Shown here: positions 46,218 through 59,217 of the stretch, piece by piece
Layout: each line of letters opens with the position of its first letter
Position numbering within the stretch: position 1 is the first letter of the stretch
Assembly: GCA_019914945.1 (NCBI GenBank)
Contig: CM034102.1
Location: 17,287,501 to 17,351,500 of the forward strand
Origin: Typha latifolia
Taxonomy: Eukaryota > Streptophyta > Magnoliopsida > Poales > Typhaceae
Length of the DNA: 64,000 nucleotides
Direction of reading: 5' to 3'
Notes under the pieces: generated by a model
What the model saw: only the letters and a program-made list of their open reading frames with translations
Told to the model about the DNA's origin: nothing
The model's database searches: none
Made by a program: the position numbers and the translations under genes

Positions 46218-47196
46218 TGGCGCGGTGCCTTCCATTCTTATGCATGCTTCTATGGTTCTTTGTTTAGTGCTGTGAAATGTGATGTGGTTTTAAGTCACAA
46301 GGCCTAGTGATAAGCTAAATGGTTCTGCGCTTACTTTTATTATATGTGGACGTTGTCAGGCCTTTCATTTTCGTTTTTTCCATGGTTGCTCAGATACTGA
46401 AGCATGCTTTTATGCACAACCCCTGTTGCCGTAACGTACATTTCTTCTGTATTGAATCGTGCAGTTCATTCTTTTATAAATGACCAGATGCTCTACTGTA
46501 GGTTGACTAGATAGTTTTCACTATTTCTCGTTGATCATGCAGAGAATGGTATGACAGATGCAACTTATTGCTGCGACGTTCTTAAATCGAGAAACCACTT
46601 CTGCATAAATAATTTTATTCGTAGAAAGGCTTTTCACCGTGATATAAGAATACCGTGGAAGAGTAAATGTAACCCAATGGATGAGCCTCATTAATTTAAT
46701 ACCATGCCAGAGATATAAATAACAATGAGCAAATTTATACTTCTCCTGCTGATAGGAAAGGAAAAATAAACAGTGACAAATTGCGTCATTAAAGGATTGG
46801 AATCCACACAATGTACGAGAATCACCGCTCGGTCACAAACATGAAGTAATGCATGACATGTGTGCTTGGTGGATGCCTTAGCATCCGTAATAAAATTGCC
46901 GCGAGCCCACCAAGTGACAGCTACTAGTTTTAAAAACGATAGGATAATGAATGATCAGATAAAAATCGTAGAGATGAAACAAAAAGTTCTGCAGTCTATA
47001 CATGGGTACCAACCACAATGCGTTAAAAGTGTTATCGTAACCCCGTTCCATTCCTCAGAACTGTGAGACTCTAATCTACAGAGGTGGGTGGTCACAGCAC
47101 AAATCAGCAAAAGCCACATTAATATCGCAGTAAAAGATAGCAGTACACTACTATGGAGCGCAATCAAACCAGGTAGGAAGATGAATAAAGCCCGTC
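46218..47196. other. Convergent intergenic region
   Basis: 3'UTRs of ALBA copy 2 (+) and the VAMP gene (-). The 96-codon minus-strand frame at 46521-46811 has no recognisable domain. No RNA gene seen. Confidence 0.5.
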
Positions 47197-50100
47197 TCAG
47201 CATTTGAAACCATGGCAAACTGACAGGACGATGATGAGGATTAACGCAATGATGATGCCCAACACAATAAGCTTTATCTTCATGTTCTGCAACCACATCT
47301 TCCTCCTCATCTTTGTCCCTTGCTGCCTAAAGTCTTGCGCCTATGATGAAACATCATATTATATAACCACCAGAATAAAGAGGTTAAGATAACTTGAGAA
47401 TTGAGAAGGATATCTAATCTCCGATGGGAACTGTAATAAGCAATTATCCTTCAAACCTAGCAGATTAAAGATAACTATAATTGGATTACAGCAAACCTGT
47501 GAGCGAAGATTCTCTGTTTTGTCAACAAGGAGCTCAATTTTCTCCCCGCGGTCTAGAACCTAGAAAGGATTGAGGGGCAGCCACAAGATTGTTAGTGGAC
47601 AGAAAAATGCAACTAGAAAACAACCAAATATCAGCATCAGCACGTCATCTATTCGAAAGGGATTATCAGTCTGAGATAAAAATGTCTTATTATTATGTCA
47701 AACTTAGTTGGCGCTCTACAGCAGGAAGCTTGAAAAAGTTTACCTTCTCGATGTTCTCCATCATCACTCCTTTGACTTCTGAAACCTGAGCTTTCACTTT
47801 TGCCAGCTTGTTGATCTCATCAGGGTGATCGATGCAGTACTGCATGTGATCTTTCAGTTTTGACCTGAAATATTACATCAACATGTGGTTATACCATGAG
47901 TTACAGATGGCTTGGAGAGTTAAGGATCAGAAAAATACCCATATTCTCGGTTAAGACTGTTGGCGGTAGCAGTAGCAGCTTTTCCTCCACCATATTTCTT
48001 GCTGAAGTCTTCCTTCACCCTCTCCAGAAAAGCTATTGGAACTTGTCTGCCGGCTGACTCTACTGCAACTACGCAGTAAGCTGCAAAAACCAAAGATATG
48101 CAAATATAGCTACTAAGACTTACTAAATCTTATGACATTTCAAAAGGACATGTGCCCCCAAAATGTAAGCATCATCACTCTAGCACATGAGCAAATAACT
48201 CCAAAATTTATTCACTAATATAAACATAATTGTTTCACAATTCTTGCAAAGAAAATTAAACATGTTTTTTCAACATATAGAACACATTCTATAGACATAT
48301 GTAGTAAACCAAACATACAAAACACATGTTCATCTCTCCAATATATTACAATACTCAATCATAAATAGGAACGTATTTATTCAAATGAGACATAACTAAT
48401 ACTGTAACAGGATAGGCAATAAAACAAGTGCTAAGAGTTGGACAATATAGGTATGAAATCTTTAAAGCCATATTAGCATAACTGTATCAATAGCAGATTG
48501 TGTGAACATCCAAACAAGTTCACACTCACAGCACTTCTAGATCATTCATCTACGATGAAAGAGATAAATGGAATAAATAAAGAATAAGGGGCCTACCACT
48601 TCATATACCTTGTGCCTGTGCCTCTTCTTGTTTCATTGCAATTTGATATTCACATAGCACTAGGAAAGTTGGAGTTCTTTAGGAACACTAATTTAAAGGT
48701 TAAAGAGGAAAGGTGGGTCAAAAAGAAAGAACGTTCAACTCCTACACAGAATCAAAATGTTAGTTACAAGATATGGAAAGTTCGACCAAAATGATAATCT
48801 CTCTTCACCACAAAATTTTACAATTGGCTGAATGGCTGCTATGTATTTTATGGGGAAGTCCTACTCCAGATGGTCTAACCAAATGACACCAAGTGATCAA
48901 CATCTAAAAGAGCTTTATATAAAGAAGCATGTGTTCAACAAATCTAAGAAACTTGATACCTGCTTCAACAAATATAGGTCGTAATATGCCAACTAGGGTA
49001 GTGCCTACAGAAATCTCAAAATTTTCTTATTGCATTGTGCAATCCTAGAGCATATCTATTAGATCTATAATGCTTACTGAAATCTTTCAGTATGCCAGCA
49101 TGTTGCAGCATTCTGAACCATGTGAATAGATGATAAAGAACACCAGCATAAATAAGCCTTATATTGACAGAAATATATATTACTCAATAATAACTGTCAT
49201 TGTCTTAGATAATCTAAGGATTTGATCATCATCCTGATTTCAATCTTGGGATTTAGCTTATTTGTTCTGAAAAAGAAGGAACAATATAAAGCACGCTCAG
49301 AGTTGAGCAAAGCATGACGTCATCCTTCAACACCCATCAGTTTGAACAAGCTTCGCGTACCAGAAAGAAAGAAAATTCCACGGTTCCACCTAAACGCTAT
49401 GCTCTCAATTAACACTCATGATTATCGAAAAAGGAATATAGATCTAAACATCTAATGAGGAAGGGATGAAAAGTATCATTCAGATTTTTCCCCTTAGAGC
49501 CTAAGCTAATAAAGTACTTGCCTCCAGGCGCTAGTACATTCATGAATATGCTGTGAGATATCTAATCAAAGCACGGATAGGACAGATCCTTTTTCCATCT
49601 CTTCTCCACATGCCATTACTCGTGATCTAACGGAAGTGCAATTATTGCTGTCTATTTTTACTTCCAACACGCATTAGATTCCCAGAATGCTAATATACCA
49701 GTAGCCAAATCATCAGACCGATCGTTTCTTCACAGTAGATCTAAAACCTAAATGTCACCTCTAAACTTTTTCCGCCAGTAAACAAGGGATCCACAAATAA
49801 CAGCAATCAAACAACGTCGTCTCATATCAGTCGGATGCACACTACTTGATAAATGTTAAAAAAAAAAGGGAGAAAAACAACCAGAATTACTGATTCCAAA
49901 CAAAGGAATCACATCGTAGGCGCTCCAAAGCCTCGAATCACGCACCGGTCGAGCAAAAGCACGAATCGTACAACAACAATCCACAAATCTATCAAAGAAC
50001 ACAAAGAAAACCACTCGAATCGACACGAAACAGAGAAAACCGAAGGAGATCAGAGTAAGGAAGGGCTCACTGTATCCTTCCTCGACGAGGTAGTTGAAGG

Positions 50101-50260
50101 TGTGGCCGTCGCAGTTGTAGGTGAACTTGTTGTTGCTGGCGGGGAGCTTGGAGAGGCATTGGGACGCGATGCCGGTGAAATTACCGGTGAATTCCGTGTA
50201 CTCCGCAAGGATCACCGTCCCTCGAGCCACGAAGCTATAGATCAGCGTTTGCTGCCCCAT
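47197..50260 (-). CDS. Longin R-SNARE, VAMP72 group (VAMP721/722 type)
   Basis: Exons: 50260-50071, 48080-47939, 47864-47744, 47559-47497 and 47340-47197, giving 219 residues, the usual length. The longin domain ([59 protein letters not shown]) leads to the SNARE motif ([20 protein letters not shown], then [15 protein letters not shown] with the zero-layer Arg). A C-terminal membrane anchor ([18 protein letters not shown]) ends the protein. VAMP721/722 pair with the SYP121/PEN1 and SYP132 plasma-membrane syntaxins in secretion, defence and cytokinesis. The first intron is long (about 2.0 kb) and AT-rich; I see no gene inside it. The start MGQQ is the family start. Confidence 0.95.
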
Positions 50261-51171
50261 CTCCCACCAAACCCTTACCCTAAGCCTAGATCTTTGGAGA
50301 GAGAAAGAGAGAGAGAGGGAAAAGGAGAGAACGAAGACGACGATGGAAGAGGAAATGAGAGAGAAATGATCGGGGAGGAAATAACTTGAAATATAAGGGG
50401 AAGGGATGGTCGGATTGTCAATTTGTGCGCCTAGAGAGGGTAAAATGGTAAAAGAATAGCTAAAGGAGTCGAGGGAGATGTTCTGCAGTGACAGGTGCAG
50501 GAATTTCGTGTGTCCATAAATTAACAAAGAGTATTTTGGACAAAGAGACAACAGACACAGATCTAAAAACCAGATGCTTTTATCAATAAAAAAAAAATGC
50601 AACATGAAGAGAGGATTATAAAATAATTTAACCATTGTTAATACCTACTCACTATTATATCATATAATTTGAAAGAGCAATGTAGATAAAGAATGGATCT
50701 TATGGTTGGTTTTAAAAAAGGAACAAACTATAATGCCATTCTTAAAAGTTTGGACTTGAAACTGTGTTACTTAGTGTCTAATAATGCTCAACTCCTTTTC
50801 GTCTTTATTGTGTAAGGATTGATGTTTCTTTTTACCTTTTGTTGCCATTTGTTGCTATCAAACAAGCCATTAACACTAAAGCAATTAAGCAACCAATGCT
50901 TTCTGGTTTCAGTGAAAGCATCTTCTGGAAAAAGAAGTGCATATATATTATTACCTTGCTTAATCCAGAAGCAAAATTTACAGCACCTTATCATGAAAGC
51001 TCCTTACTGTTAGAAAATATTATAGAAATACATTTATTTACCACTTATCATTATTTGCCAAGTACGGAGTACAAGAAACTCATGCAGTCAAGGGCTGCAG
51101 ACGATCTACACTACGTAGTATCGGCAACATTTTAGCGAGTATTGCTTTCCGCAAGCCGACTCCATGACTCC
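50261..51171. other. Divergent upstream region, VAMP and PPR
   Basis: Leader of the VAMP gene with a CT/GA-rich stretch (about 50295-50325), then AT-rich DNA with no supportable gene up to the PPR start. Short frames at 50.8-51.1 kb overlap on both strands and are not coding. Confidence 0.5.
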
Positions 51172-52641
51172 ATGCAGCTCCGTCCTCCCGCCGCCGCCGC
51201 TGCATTCATCCCGGCCGCCACGTGGCAATACTGCAACTCCCTACTCGTTCGCCGGCGCGCCGTCGCCACTGACCTCCGCACCGCCCACGCCCTCCTCCTC
51301 ACCTCCGGTCTCCTCCTCCACCCCCACCTCTCCCTCCTCTCGCTCAACTCCCTCCTCCGCTCACTTCCCCGCTCCAACCCCCGCCTCGCCCTACCTCTTC
51401 TCCGACTCATGCTCCAAAACACCAACGCCAACTCCTTCCCTTCCCCGAACCACCTCTCCTTCCCCTTCGCCATCTCCTCCTCCTCTCTCCTCCCCTCCCT
51501 CTTCTCCGGCGCCCAACTCCACGCTCTCGTGTTCAAGAACGGCCTCTCCCCTTCTGACCATTTTGTCCAAACCGCTCTTCTACGTCTCTACTCCCGCCTT
51601 CCAAACCTCACCCAGAACCTGTTCGACGAAACGCCTCAAAGAGACCATGTGCACTACGATGTTCTCATGAACGCGTATCTCCGCGCAGGACTCGTTTCTA
51701 CTGCATTACGTTGCTTTCAAGACATGCTGGTATCTAACATAAAGCCGGACGCTTTCGTCCTCACGACGGCACTGACGGCGTGTGCACACTCCGGTGCGCT
51801 TGAACAGGGAATGTCGATTCATAGATACATCGAGAGGGAGGAATCTGGTTATTTGGAAGATAGCTTTATTGGCTCGGCCCTCGTTAGTATGTATGCAAAA
51901 TGTGGGTCTGTGAAGGAGGCAATAAAGGTGTTCGACGCAATGCCAGAGAGGAATACCCACATGTGGGCGACGATGGTGGGGGCATTTGCAATGCATGGGC
52001 TCGTAAAAGAGGCGATTGGGTGCTTAAGTCGGATGTGGGAAGAAGACAGGGTTCGGCCGGACGCGGTGGTGATTCTTGGCGTCCTCACGGCTTGTGCGCA
52101 TGGTGGGTTGGTTGATGACGGATTGTTGCTGTTGGCGCAGATGGAGTCTCGGTATAATGTGGCCCCTGAGCACGAGCATTACAGCTGCGCCGTCGACATG
52201 CTTTCCCGAGTAGGCCGGTTGGAAGATGCCATGGGGATTATAAGGAAGATGCCTATGAGGCCTCTGGCTTCAGTGTGGGGATCTTTGCTCACTGGCTGTA
52301 GGATTTATGGGAACGTGGAGCTTGCAGAGATGGCTGTGGAGGAGTTGCAGAGGTTTTCTTTGGGTGAGGGGGATGATGAGGGGGTATACGTTCAGTTGTC
52401 AAACATCTATCTCAATGCCAATAGGAAGGATGATGCAAGGAGAATTCGAAAGCTGATCGGTAGCCGGGGTATCAAGAAAACGCCGGCTTGTAGCGTCATT
52501 GAGGTGAACGGTATGGCGAGCTCGTTCGTCGCAGGTGATCAGGTTCACCCCCTGAGGATCGAGATCTGGAGCACTTTGGAAACTTTAGCAGATCATATGG
52601 AGCAAAGAGGTAAAGAAGAGAGCTCATATTCCTTTGGCTAG
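51172..52641 (+). CDS. PLS-E class pentatricopeptide repeat protein
   Basis: Intronless, 489 residues from the first in-frame ATG; the frame is open for 10 more codons upstream but without an ATG. The N-terminus is Ala/Arg/Leu-rich and fits organelle targeting. PLS repeats include FVQTALLRLYSRL, VHYDVLMNAYLRAGLV, FVLTTALTACAHSGALEQG, FIGSALVSMYAKCGSVKEA, MWATMVGAFAMHGLVKEA and VVILGVLTACAHGGLVDDG. An E/E+ tail follows (VWGSLLTGCRIYGNVELAE, VYVQLSNIYLNANRKDDARR, KTPACSVIEVNG), and there is no DYW domain. E-class PPR proteins select RNA editing sites in plastids or mitochondria, usually with a DYW partner supplied in trans. The target is unknown. The 5' half is very GC/CT-rich. Confidence 0.9.
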   Translation: MQLRPPAAAAAFIPAATWQYCNSLLVRRRAVATDLRTAHALLLTSGLLLHPHLSLLSLNSLLRSLPRSNPRLALPLLRLMLQNTNANSFPSPNHLSFPFAISSSSLLPSLFSGAQLHALVFKNGLSPSDHFVQTALLRLYSRLPNLTQNLFDETPQRDHVHYDVLMNAYLRAGLVSTALRCFQDMLVSNIKPDAFVLTTALTACAHSGALEQGMSIHRYIEREESGYLEDSFIGSALVSMYAKCGSVKEAIKVFDAMPERNTHMWATMVGAFAMHGLVKEAIGCLSRMWEEDRVRPDAVVILGVLTACAHGGLVDDGLLLLAQMESRYNVAPEHEHYSCAVDMLSRVGRLEDAMGIIRKMPMRPLASVWGSLLTGCRIYGNVELAEMAVEELQRFSLGEGDDEGVYVQLSNIYLNANRKDDARRIRKLIGSRGIKKTPACSVIEVNGMASSFVAGDQVHPLRIEIWSTLETLADHMEQRGKEESSYSFG

Positions 52642-53295
52642 AGAAGACTCAGCAAGAAATAAATGGTGTCTACTGCTGAATGATTCAGTCGAATCAGCAT
52701 AACAAGCAAGAAATTATCTCATCAGTAACTTGGAGTGCCTGAAAGATACCTGTCCATTTTCAGTTTTATATATCATTCAGATTCAACACGCTATTTTCCC
52801 ATCACATTTTTTTGACTCCCAACTTGCAGCCGTATGTTGGACACTTCTTTACTGGATCTATGAAGATACTTGTACTATAAAAACTTAGGTTATTATAAAA
52901 AGCATTTGCCATGCTGATTGCTGGCAAAGTTACTAGACATGACAACAAATCTGACTCACCAGATGAACATCATAAGGAGAACGATAAAGACGCTGGTTCA
53001 TCCAAAAAAAGGGGTAAAGGCTGCTTAACACCAAACCACTTGGTAGTGGATACTTTAAAATATACCTGAAAATTTACGTGTACACTCATTTTACAAAAAT
53101 AATTTGAACATTGCCCTTCTGTAATACAAACAAAATCATCCTAACATTACAAATTCTACCCCGATGAAACTATTAGTAGATATTTGACTTAGCAAGGTCC
53201 TTGCCCTTGAGGTAAGCAGGCGAATATTGAAGGGAAAAAGAATCCTAGTCACAGCCAAAACAAGAATCTCATGGTATGGTGTAGATCTCTAGCTC
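52642..53295. other. Convergent intergenic region
   Basis: 3' flanks of the PPR (+) and UTP4 (-) genes; AT-rich with no coding or RNA feature seen. Confidence 0.5.
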
Positions 53296-56200
53296 TCACG
53301 TTCCAAATATATGTCTGTGAACAGGAGCATCAAAAGCTTTAACCACGTCCATCCACTGCTTCTCTATTATCAAAAGTGAGTTCTCTGATAGGTGACCAAC
53401 AAATAAAACTGGATCTCTGAATGTACAAATGTCAAAATTCTTTTTCTTCCTTTGTCTGGGTTCTTCATCAGGAGCCTTCCGCTTCCGCTTTGCCCTCACA
53501 TTCCTGTTGATGTCATACTTGTCTAATAATATATCTGAGCCATTGGGCAATTCATCATCATCTTGATCAATGGGCATGTCGAAGTCAATAAAGCACATTG
53601 CCCTGTATGGATTCCAGAAAAAAATTGGGATCAAATCATCAAAAAGTAATTAACTATTGCATTACTTATACAGGGGTTTAGCTCCTGTATATTGTAATGG
53701 AACAAAGAAAATTGCTTGCATCCTTTTGCACAGATAATAGCACACTGAAGCAAGCATCAATGCATAAAGTACAGTTTATATATCAATACTGCAAATATAT
53801 GCAAAATGTTTGAATAATGGAAAAGTAAGTAAGGCAGTTATTCCAAAAAATTATAGGAATGCTAGCACTTGCACACCATGTTAACCCTTTTGTCAATCAA
53901 ATCAGAATATCAAAATGCTAAAGCTGGTAGCAGCTAAATTACACGAACAAGAAGTGGCAACAATCAATGAGCAAACTGTTCGATTATGTCGCCAGGAAGT
54001 TCCAAGGAAAGCTAACTAACGGGAAGCTAACCAATGAGAAGTCTCACTTTGACATTTAATCTAAAAAATATATGATATGCCCAATCAACCACTTGGTGTC
54101 TCCTAAAAGTGTTATCCAAACTAATTAGCAAACAATGCAAATTCCATAACTTGAGAAATTAAAGAACATGCATACAAGCAAAACAAAGAAGCAAGAGGTA
54201 CCTTGCACTGTAAACGATAACTGAAGTTGAAGATAAGGAATGTGGAAATGAGAGGGCAATGACCTCCCCTGGGAATTCTTGAAATCTTCTAGGCAGACGG
54301 TGAGTGTGGCGTCTTGACCATTCACCAAGTTGTTTTGCTTCCACATCAAATACATACACTTCGTTCAAAGATGTTGTGATGACAAGCGCATTGCTGTTCC
54401 TGGGAGAAAACCCACCAGCAGTGACAGAAGCATCATTCATTCTATATATGAACCAATGTTGCCTGCAAAGTATGCCTTAAAGTTTTAGAACTGCAGTGCA
54501 AACAGACATAGTGGATCATACATAATACTGTAAAATTCATATCACCACTGACCTACCTTTGTATCTCAAGGTTAAATACATAGATGTCTCCATAACAATT
54601 AATTGCGGCTAACCACTGTCCATCCATACTTGTAAACATTCTTGTTATAGGTGGTTCACTAGAAGGAGAGTTCATATCATCTACCTTCCTTTGGGGTACA
54701 AAGGTGTTAACAACTTCCAACCTTTGGACATCCACCACCTGTTTCAAAACAATGAAAGGAAGAATGATTAGAACTACATGACAGATAAATATGAAAGTGG
54801 AGCAGATATAGTAGCAACTAGCAAGTTCATGGATTGTGATAATGCAAGCAAAAGAACATATGTAAACACAGAACATGGACCATGAATATTACTGGCATTC
54901 TGGTTATACTTAGCAAGCATTACCAGCCCAATATAAGTAATATGTGTCACTAGAAGCATAAAAAGACAAACACTTACATATATCTTTCTATCATGACCTG
55001 CAAGCATTAAGCTTGAGCAATCGACACTGAAAACCATACTGTGTGCACATGGCAATCCCTTAGGAAGCTGTAATTTGTCTAGGGACCACATGCCATTGCC
55101 ACCTTTATGCCTTCTTAATTCAAATAGACAGGGCCTTACATGATCGGAGTATGCAAATAGCATCCCGGAGCTAGATATAGTGCTACAGAGAATTCTCCGT
55201 GATCCCTTGCTTTTAAGGCGAGCTAGAAGTTGTGCTGTTGTTCTGTTTCCAAAAGGCACATTTGGTGAAACTTTAGTATCCACTTTGACAAGCGAAACCT
55301 CTAACCAGCTAGAGGACTGAACGAGCATTATTGAAGCGCCATCCATAATGCTATTTGATGCCAACTTTACCAACACTCTTTGAGGTGCAGGGCATATGTC
55401 ATGGGGTGCAAACTGGGTGAACTCTTTTGCAGAGTAAGCAAAGAGTTTGCTGTCATCTCCACCAGAAATGAGCATAGGAACACCTAAATGAGCCCATTTA
55501 TGATAACTGAACTCAATGGGTTTTTCCTTCCGACGTATCTTGGCCACCTTTTCATCAGGCAAGTCATCTGCAAAAACAAAATCAGCTCATAGATGGAGCA
55601 AGTAGTTCTCAAAAAAAAAAAAAAAGGGAATAAAACTATAATAGTAAACTTGAATTGATTGTGGATCTTGGCAGACCTTCTCTACTAATTGGTAAAGCCA
55701 TCGTTAAGGCTCTGACATCATGAGTGTGAGCTCTTACATAACCAACATACACCCATTTATTGATTTGTTCTTTAAGAAGCCTGTTTTCTCCAGAACCTTC
55801 ATCATTGGACAGTTTATAAAGAGTTACCTACACAGAAATCAATGCCATCAATATACAAGTAAAATCATGAACATTTTCAACAATAAAATATTGGCGCCTG
55901 ACCAAAATTGTAGAAGAAACATAGTCTTCTCCCAGCTAGCTGGTCCTTACTCCTTAAGACATCAAAACATTGATTTTCCCTCAAACTTCTCAACAACTTT
56001 TGCCTCTTGAAAATAAACACGACAGAGCTATACATCAATTTTATTTCTTAACTGCTAATCCTAGTCCCTAGACCTAAACAAGGTGTCGAATTCTTAGCAA
56101 ACTGAACATAAAAAATCTCTTTGCATATGCATCTATCCACTTCTGATGTATTTCCTTAAAATGCAACATCTATATCTAGAATAACAATTATAAGATTGTA

Positions 56201-58363
56201 AAATATCAGAGCAGTTGAACGAGATATCAAACAGACCAACCTTCCCGTCTGAACCAGCAGAGAAGACCCTGTTCTGACTAGGAAGAGTTGCTAGAGCAGT
56301 CACATCACCTTTATGATATGTATGAGCTTGCAAAAGTGTTCCATGATGGCTATCCCAAAACTGAACACTCCCTGTACTGTCTCCACTAACAAGGGATCCG
56401 CACCTAATAAACATATTTAAAGAAATAGATTATCTTTATAATTGAAAGAGAATGTGCAGAGAAAACTGAAATTCATAGCATACATAACTAGTTACTACCT
56501 TAAAAACAGTAATGACCAAACACAAAGTTCTGGTCCACTACTAATACCCCCAAGTCCAACAGTGATGCGATAAGCCTCATGAAAAGATGTAGCATCCCAG
56601 CATCTAATAAAGCTGCAAACAATAGTAGGGCAAAAATAAGAATGCAAAAGAAAAGTCAAAGAACTAACTGATGAAGGAACCTCCAAAATAACTGCTTAGC
56701 TACTCAACCAAATTGAAAGGACATGGCATAAATTTACAAGTTGTAATACTCTGTCAGTTAATACATTCAGGTTCATCACATCAGCCACTAAATGATTCCA
56801 TAAAACGTACCCATCGCTACTCCCAGAAAATATTGACTTCGCATTATGGCTCCATGCAACACTCAATATGCGTCCTGCAACGATCGAAATCAGAAACACA
56901 AAGATGATACTATTGCCAATATAGAAGAGAAAGGTATACGAGTCTAACCGCTAACCCTGGGCAAAGTTCTGATATATTTCAGACCATCCTTGTCAGGAAC
57001 ATAATATAAACGAACGCAACCATCATCACACGCTACAGCCAAGCGTTGAAAATTTGCCCCACTATGTACGGCATGTAGCTCGTCAGAGTCATCGTCATCA
57101 TCAATACTACTTGATTCAGAGTCACTATGAGAACCATCATTTTTGTATTCATTGGCAGTAAGTCCTGAATCATTTTTCCCAGAATGCACACAATCAAGGA
57201 AAGGTTCCAAAGCCATCTGCCAGAAAGACACTCCAACAGAATCTAGCACAATCTACAAGAACCACAGATAACACTCTTTATTATCCAATCAAACAAATCC
57301 AAGTGATCATCAAAATTTGATTTCTAGAAGGAAAATAATTTTGAAAAGGCAACTGGATTTCAAGTAATAAAGAAGAATAGAGGCTATACCCACCCACCCC
57401 CTGAAAAAAAAAGCATATCTTGCATTAAATGAATGTTGCTTTCCCTTAATTCATTACTTCATTAGATAGTTAACCCTTTTAATTTGATTGCCGTAGCGAG
57501 TGAGATATTGGCTAAACGACATTAAATCCTCGCAGCAATCTGATTGGCTGGCGCAAACACAAGCATGATGTTAATCAAATACAAATTTTGAATAACAATA
57601 GCTTTATAATGAAAAGTAGGTCTTCAAGATCTGGCAAATTTTGGATAAATTTTACTAGTGATAAAGCATTTCAACAAGCATAAATTATGGTAATCTATTA
57701 AAATTATGGTGATTGTACTTCTTTCTCGTTTTAAATTATTCGAATTTTCTATTCAATCAGACTATGATATTGATATAAAGAAAAGTTTTACTTAACAGTT
57801 AACATTCATCTATTCTCATTAAAGACCAACGAAACACATTCAAATTGGAAAATGTCAATAACCTACAGTATAAAAAAATTTCCTTGTGTCAGGATAACTT
57901 GGCTTTCGCCAAAACGAAGAGCATCGGGAAAAAAAACATAGCAAACAAAATTTACTACCTTATGCTTTAAAGAGAAGAGATCCCATTCTGAGATCGATCC
58001 ATCAATACTGGAAGACAACAACCGACCTATTCCCGCCCCTTTGGGGCTTGGGTTACACCAAACAAGCGACGAAACTCTCGAACCAGTCTCTCCCTGTATC
58101 GTCTACAACAAACCAAAAGGGTCAGATTTCTTTATACTACCTAAAACCCTGCTAAGTACTTACACACGACAAAATAAGGAGCTTCGAAATCGTACCAGCT
58201 GGCAATGCCACCCAACGGAGCCAGGAGAAACGAGCCAGATCTCAACGGCACCATCTTCCCGTGCCGCCGCCACCTGGGAACCATCGGCGCTGGTGGCGAG
58301 CGCCACCACGCCGGATGGTTTCCACTCCACGGAGCTGCTCCTGTAGACTTGGAGCTTCTCCAT
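53296..58363 (-). CDS. PCN: WD40 nucleolar protein UTP4/Cirhin (POPCORN)
   Basis: Eleven exons: 58363-58196, 58102-57959, 57252-56949, 56874-56811, 56612-56499, 56403-56241, 55827-55677, 55567-54978, 54738-54557, 54462-54202 and 53602-53296. All are GT-AG and in phase, giving 815 residues. WD40 blades include [100 protein letters not shown] and [15 protein letters not shown]. An acidic insert ([12 protein letters not shown]) lies about residues 145-165. The C-terminal region is basic ([19 protein letters not shown]), a likely nuclear signal. UTP4 is part of the t-UTP/UTP-A complex that starts SSU processome assembly on 35S pre-rRNA. Arabidopsis POPCORN, the orthologue, is needed for embryo and auxin patterning. 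The leader has a telo-box (58521-58529). Confidence 0.94.
57402..57614. repeat. Repeat copy in UTP4 intron 2
   Basis: About 210 bp, very similar in the same orientation to 63711-63913. Shared landmarks are CTTTCCCTTAATTCATTACT, GAGATATTGGCTAAACGAC, GCAATCTGATTGGCT and CACAAGCATGATGTTAATC. Differences are point changes and a few small indels, so the copies are related but not fresh. Confidence 0.9.
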
Positions 58364-58479
58364 TGTAGAAGAGAGATCAGTGGCGAGAGCACAGTAAGAG
58401 AGGCCTCCGGAGATACTTAAGCAGTAGCTCGGAAGCGAGGTCTCCGTCGACGATTAGAGATCATAGAGGAAGGAAGAAA

Positions 58480-58815
58480 CCCTAATCGATTGATGTAGAA
58501 GGAGAGTGTAAGAGAATTTTTAGGGTTTTGGAGACGGGAATTAGAGGGAAGGCGCGAAATGTGGATGAGAAAGATAGAGAGAGAAAGGGGAAGGCGGCGC
58601 GTCACACCGCTGAGGGTTTTGAGAGGGAGAGAAAGAGGTACGGATACGGATCTATGTACGAGTTCTGATCCGCCAGATCGAAGCCCCTCCAGACCCGGCC
58701 CGTTATTGTCGGGCCAAAACCTGACCCGACCCCGAACTGGGCCTGGCTCGTATTAGGATGGAAGCTTCCTTTTTCTTGGGGCACAAGTTTTCATTCGTTC
58801 GAATAATTTGAGCTA
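58480..58815. repeat. UTP4 upstream flank, paralogous to 61560-61810
   Basis: Landmarks shared with 61.6-61.8 kb: GGCGCGAA near the start, ATCGGATC(T/C)ATGTAC-like sequence, CGAAGCCC(C/G)TCCAGACCCG, and GGAAGCTTCCTTTT. The copy here includes the leader and promoter of UTP4; the other lies upstream of the third GST gene. Confidence 0.75.
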
Positions 58816-59217
58816 ATTAAGGTTATTTTTATGTACTCGTGGCCCAGATACGTGAAGCGTGTATATATATCCGCCACGCATACCTTAATATCAGTGCTGG
58901 ACCATGTGATAATTTTTGTGAACTGTACTCATTTGACTACGTCCTAAACTCATCTCTAAGATTCATATTAAGTTCATCGTCTTCTCTAAAAGATTAATTA
59001 CTTTCTTCTATATGCCATTTATTATATTTTAACATATATGAACTGAGCTAAGTAGGAAGCTTGAATGCTAGTAAAGTTACTTGTATCTGCTCATCTAGCA
59101 TTAAATCTATTGGTCCATCGTATGTATCTCATCTGCTTCTAATAAATACCTCATCTGCCTCGCAGTACCTCAAAAGATAGGATAAACCAAAGAGTGGAAT
59201 AGTGAAGGCAGTGAGCA
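58816..59217. other. Upstream region of GST-A
   Basis: AT-rich; the presumed GST-A promoter. No clear TATA box at the expected place, and no other gene seen. Confidence 0.4.

Noticed and set aside
49856..50635. 259-codon minus-strand frame
   Set aside because: It only extends VAMP exon 1 in both directions; the exon is bounded by the ATG at 50260 and a donor at 50070.
51132..51536. 134-codon Arg/Glu-rich minus-strand frame
   Set aside because: Complement of the CT-rich start of the PPR gene.
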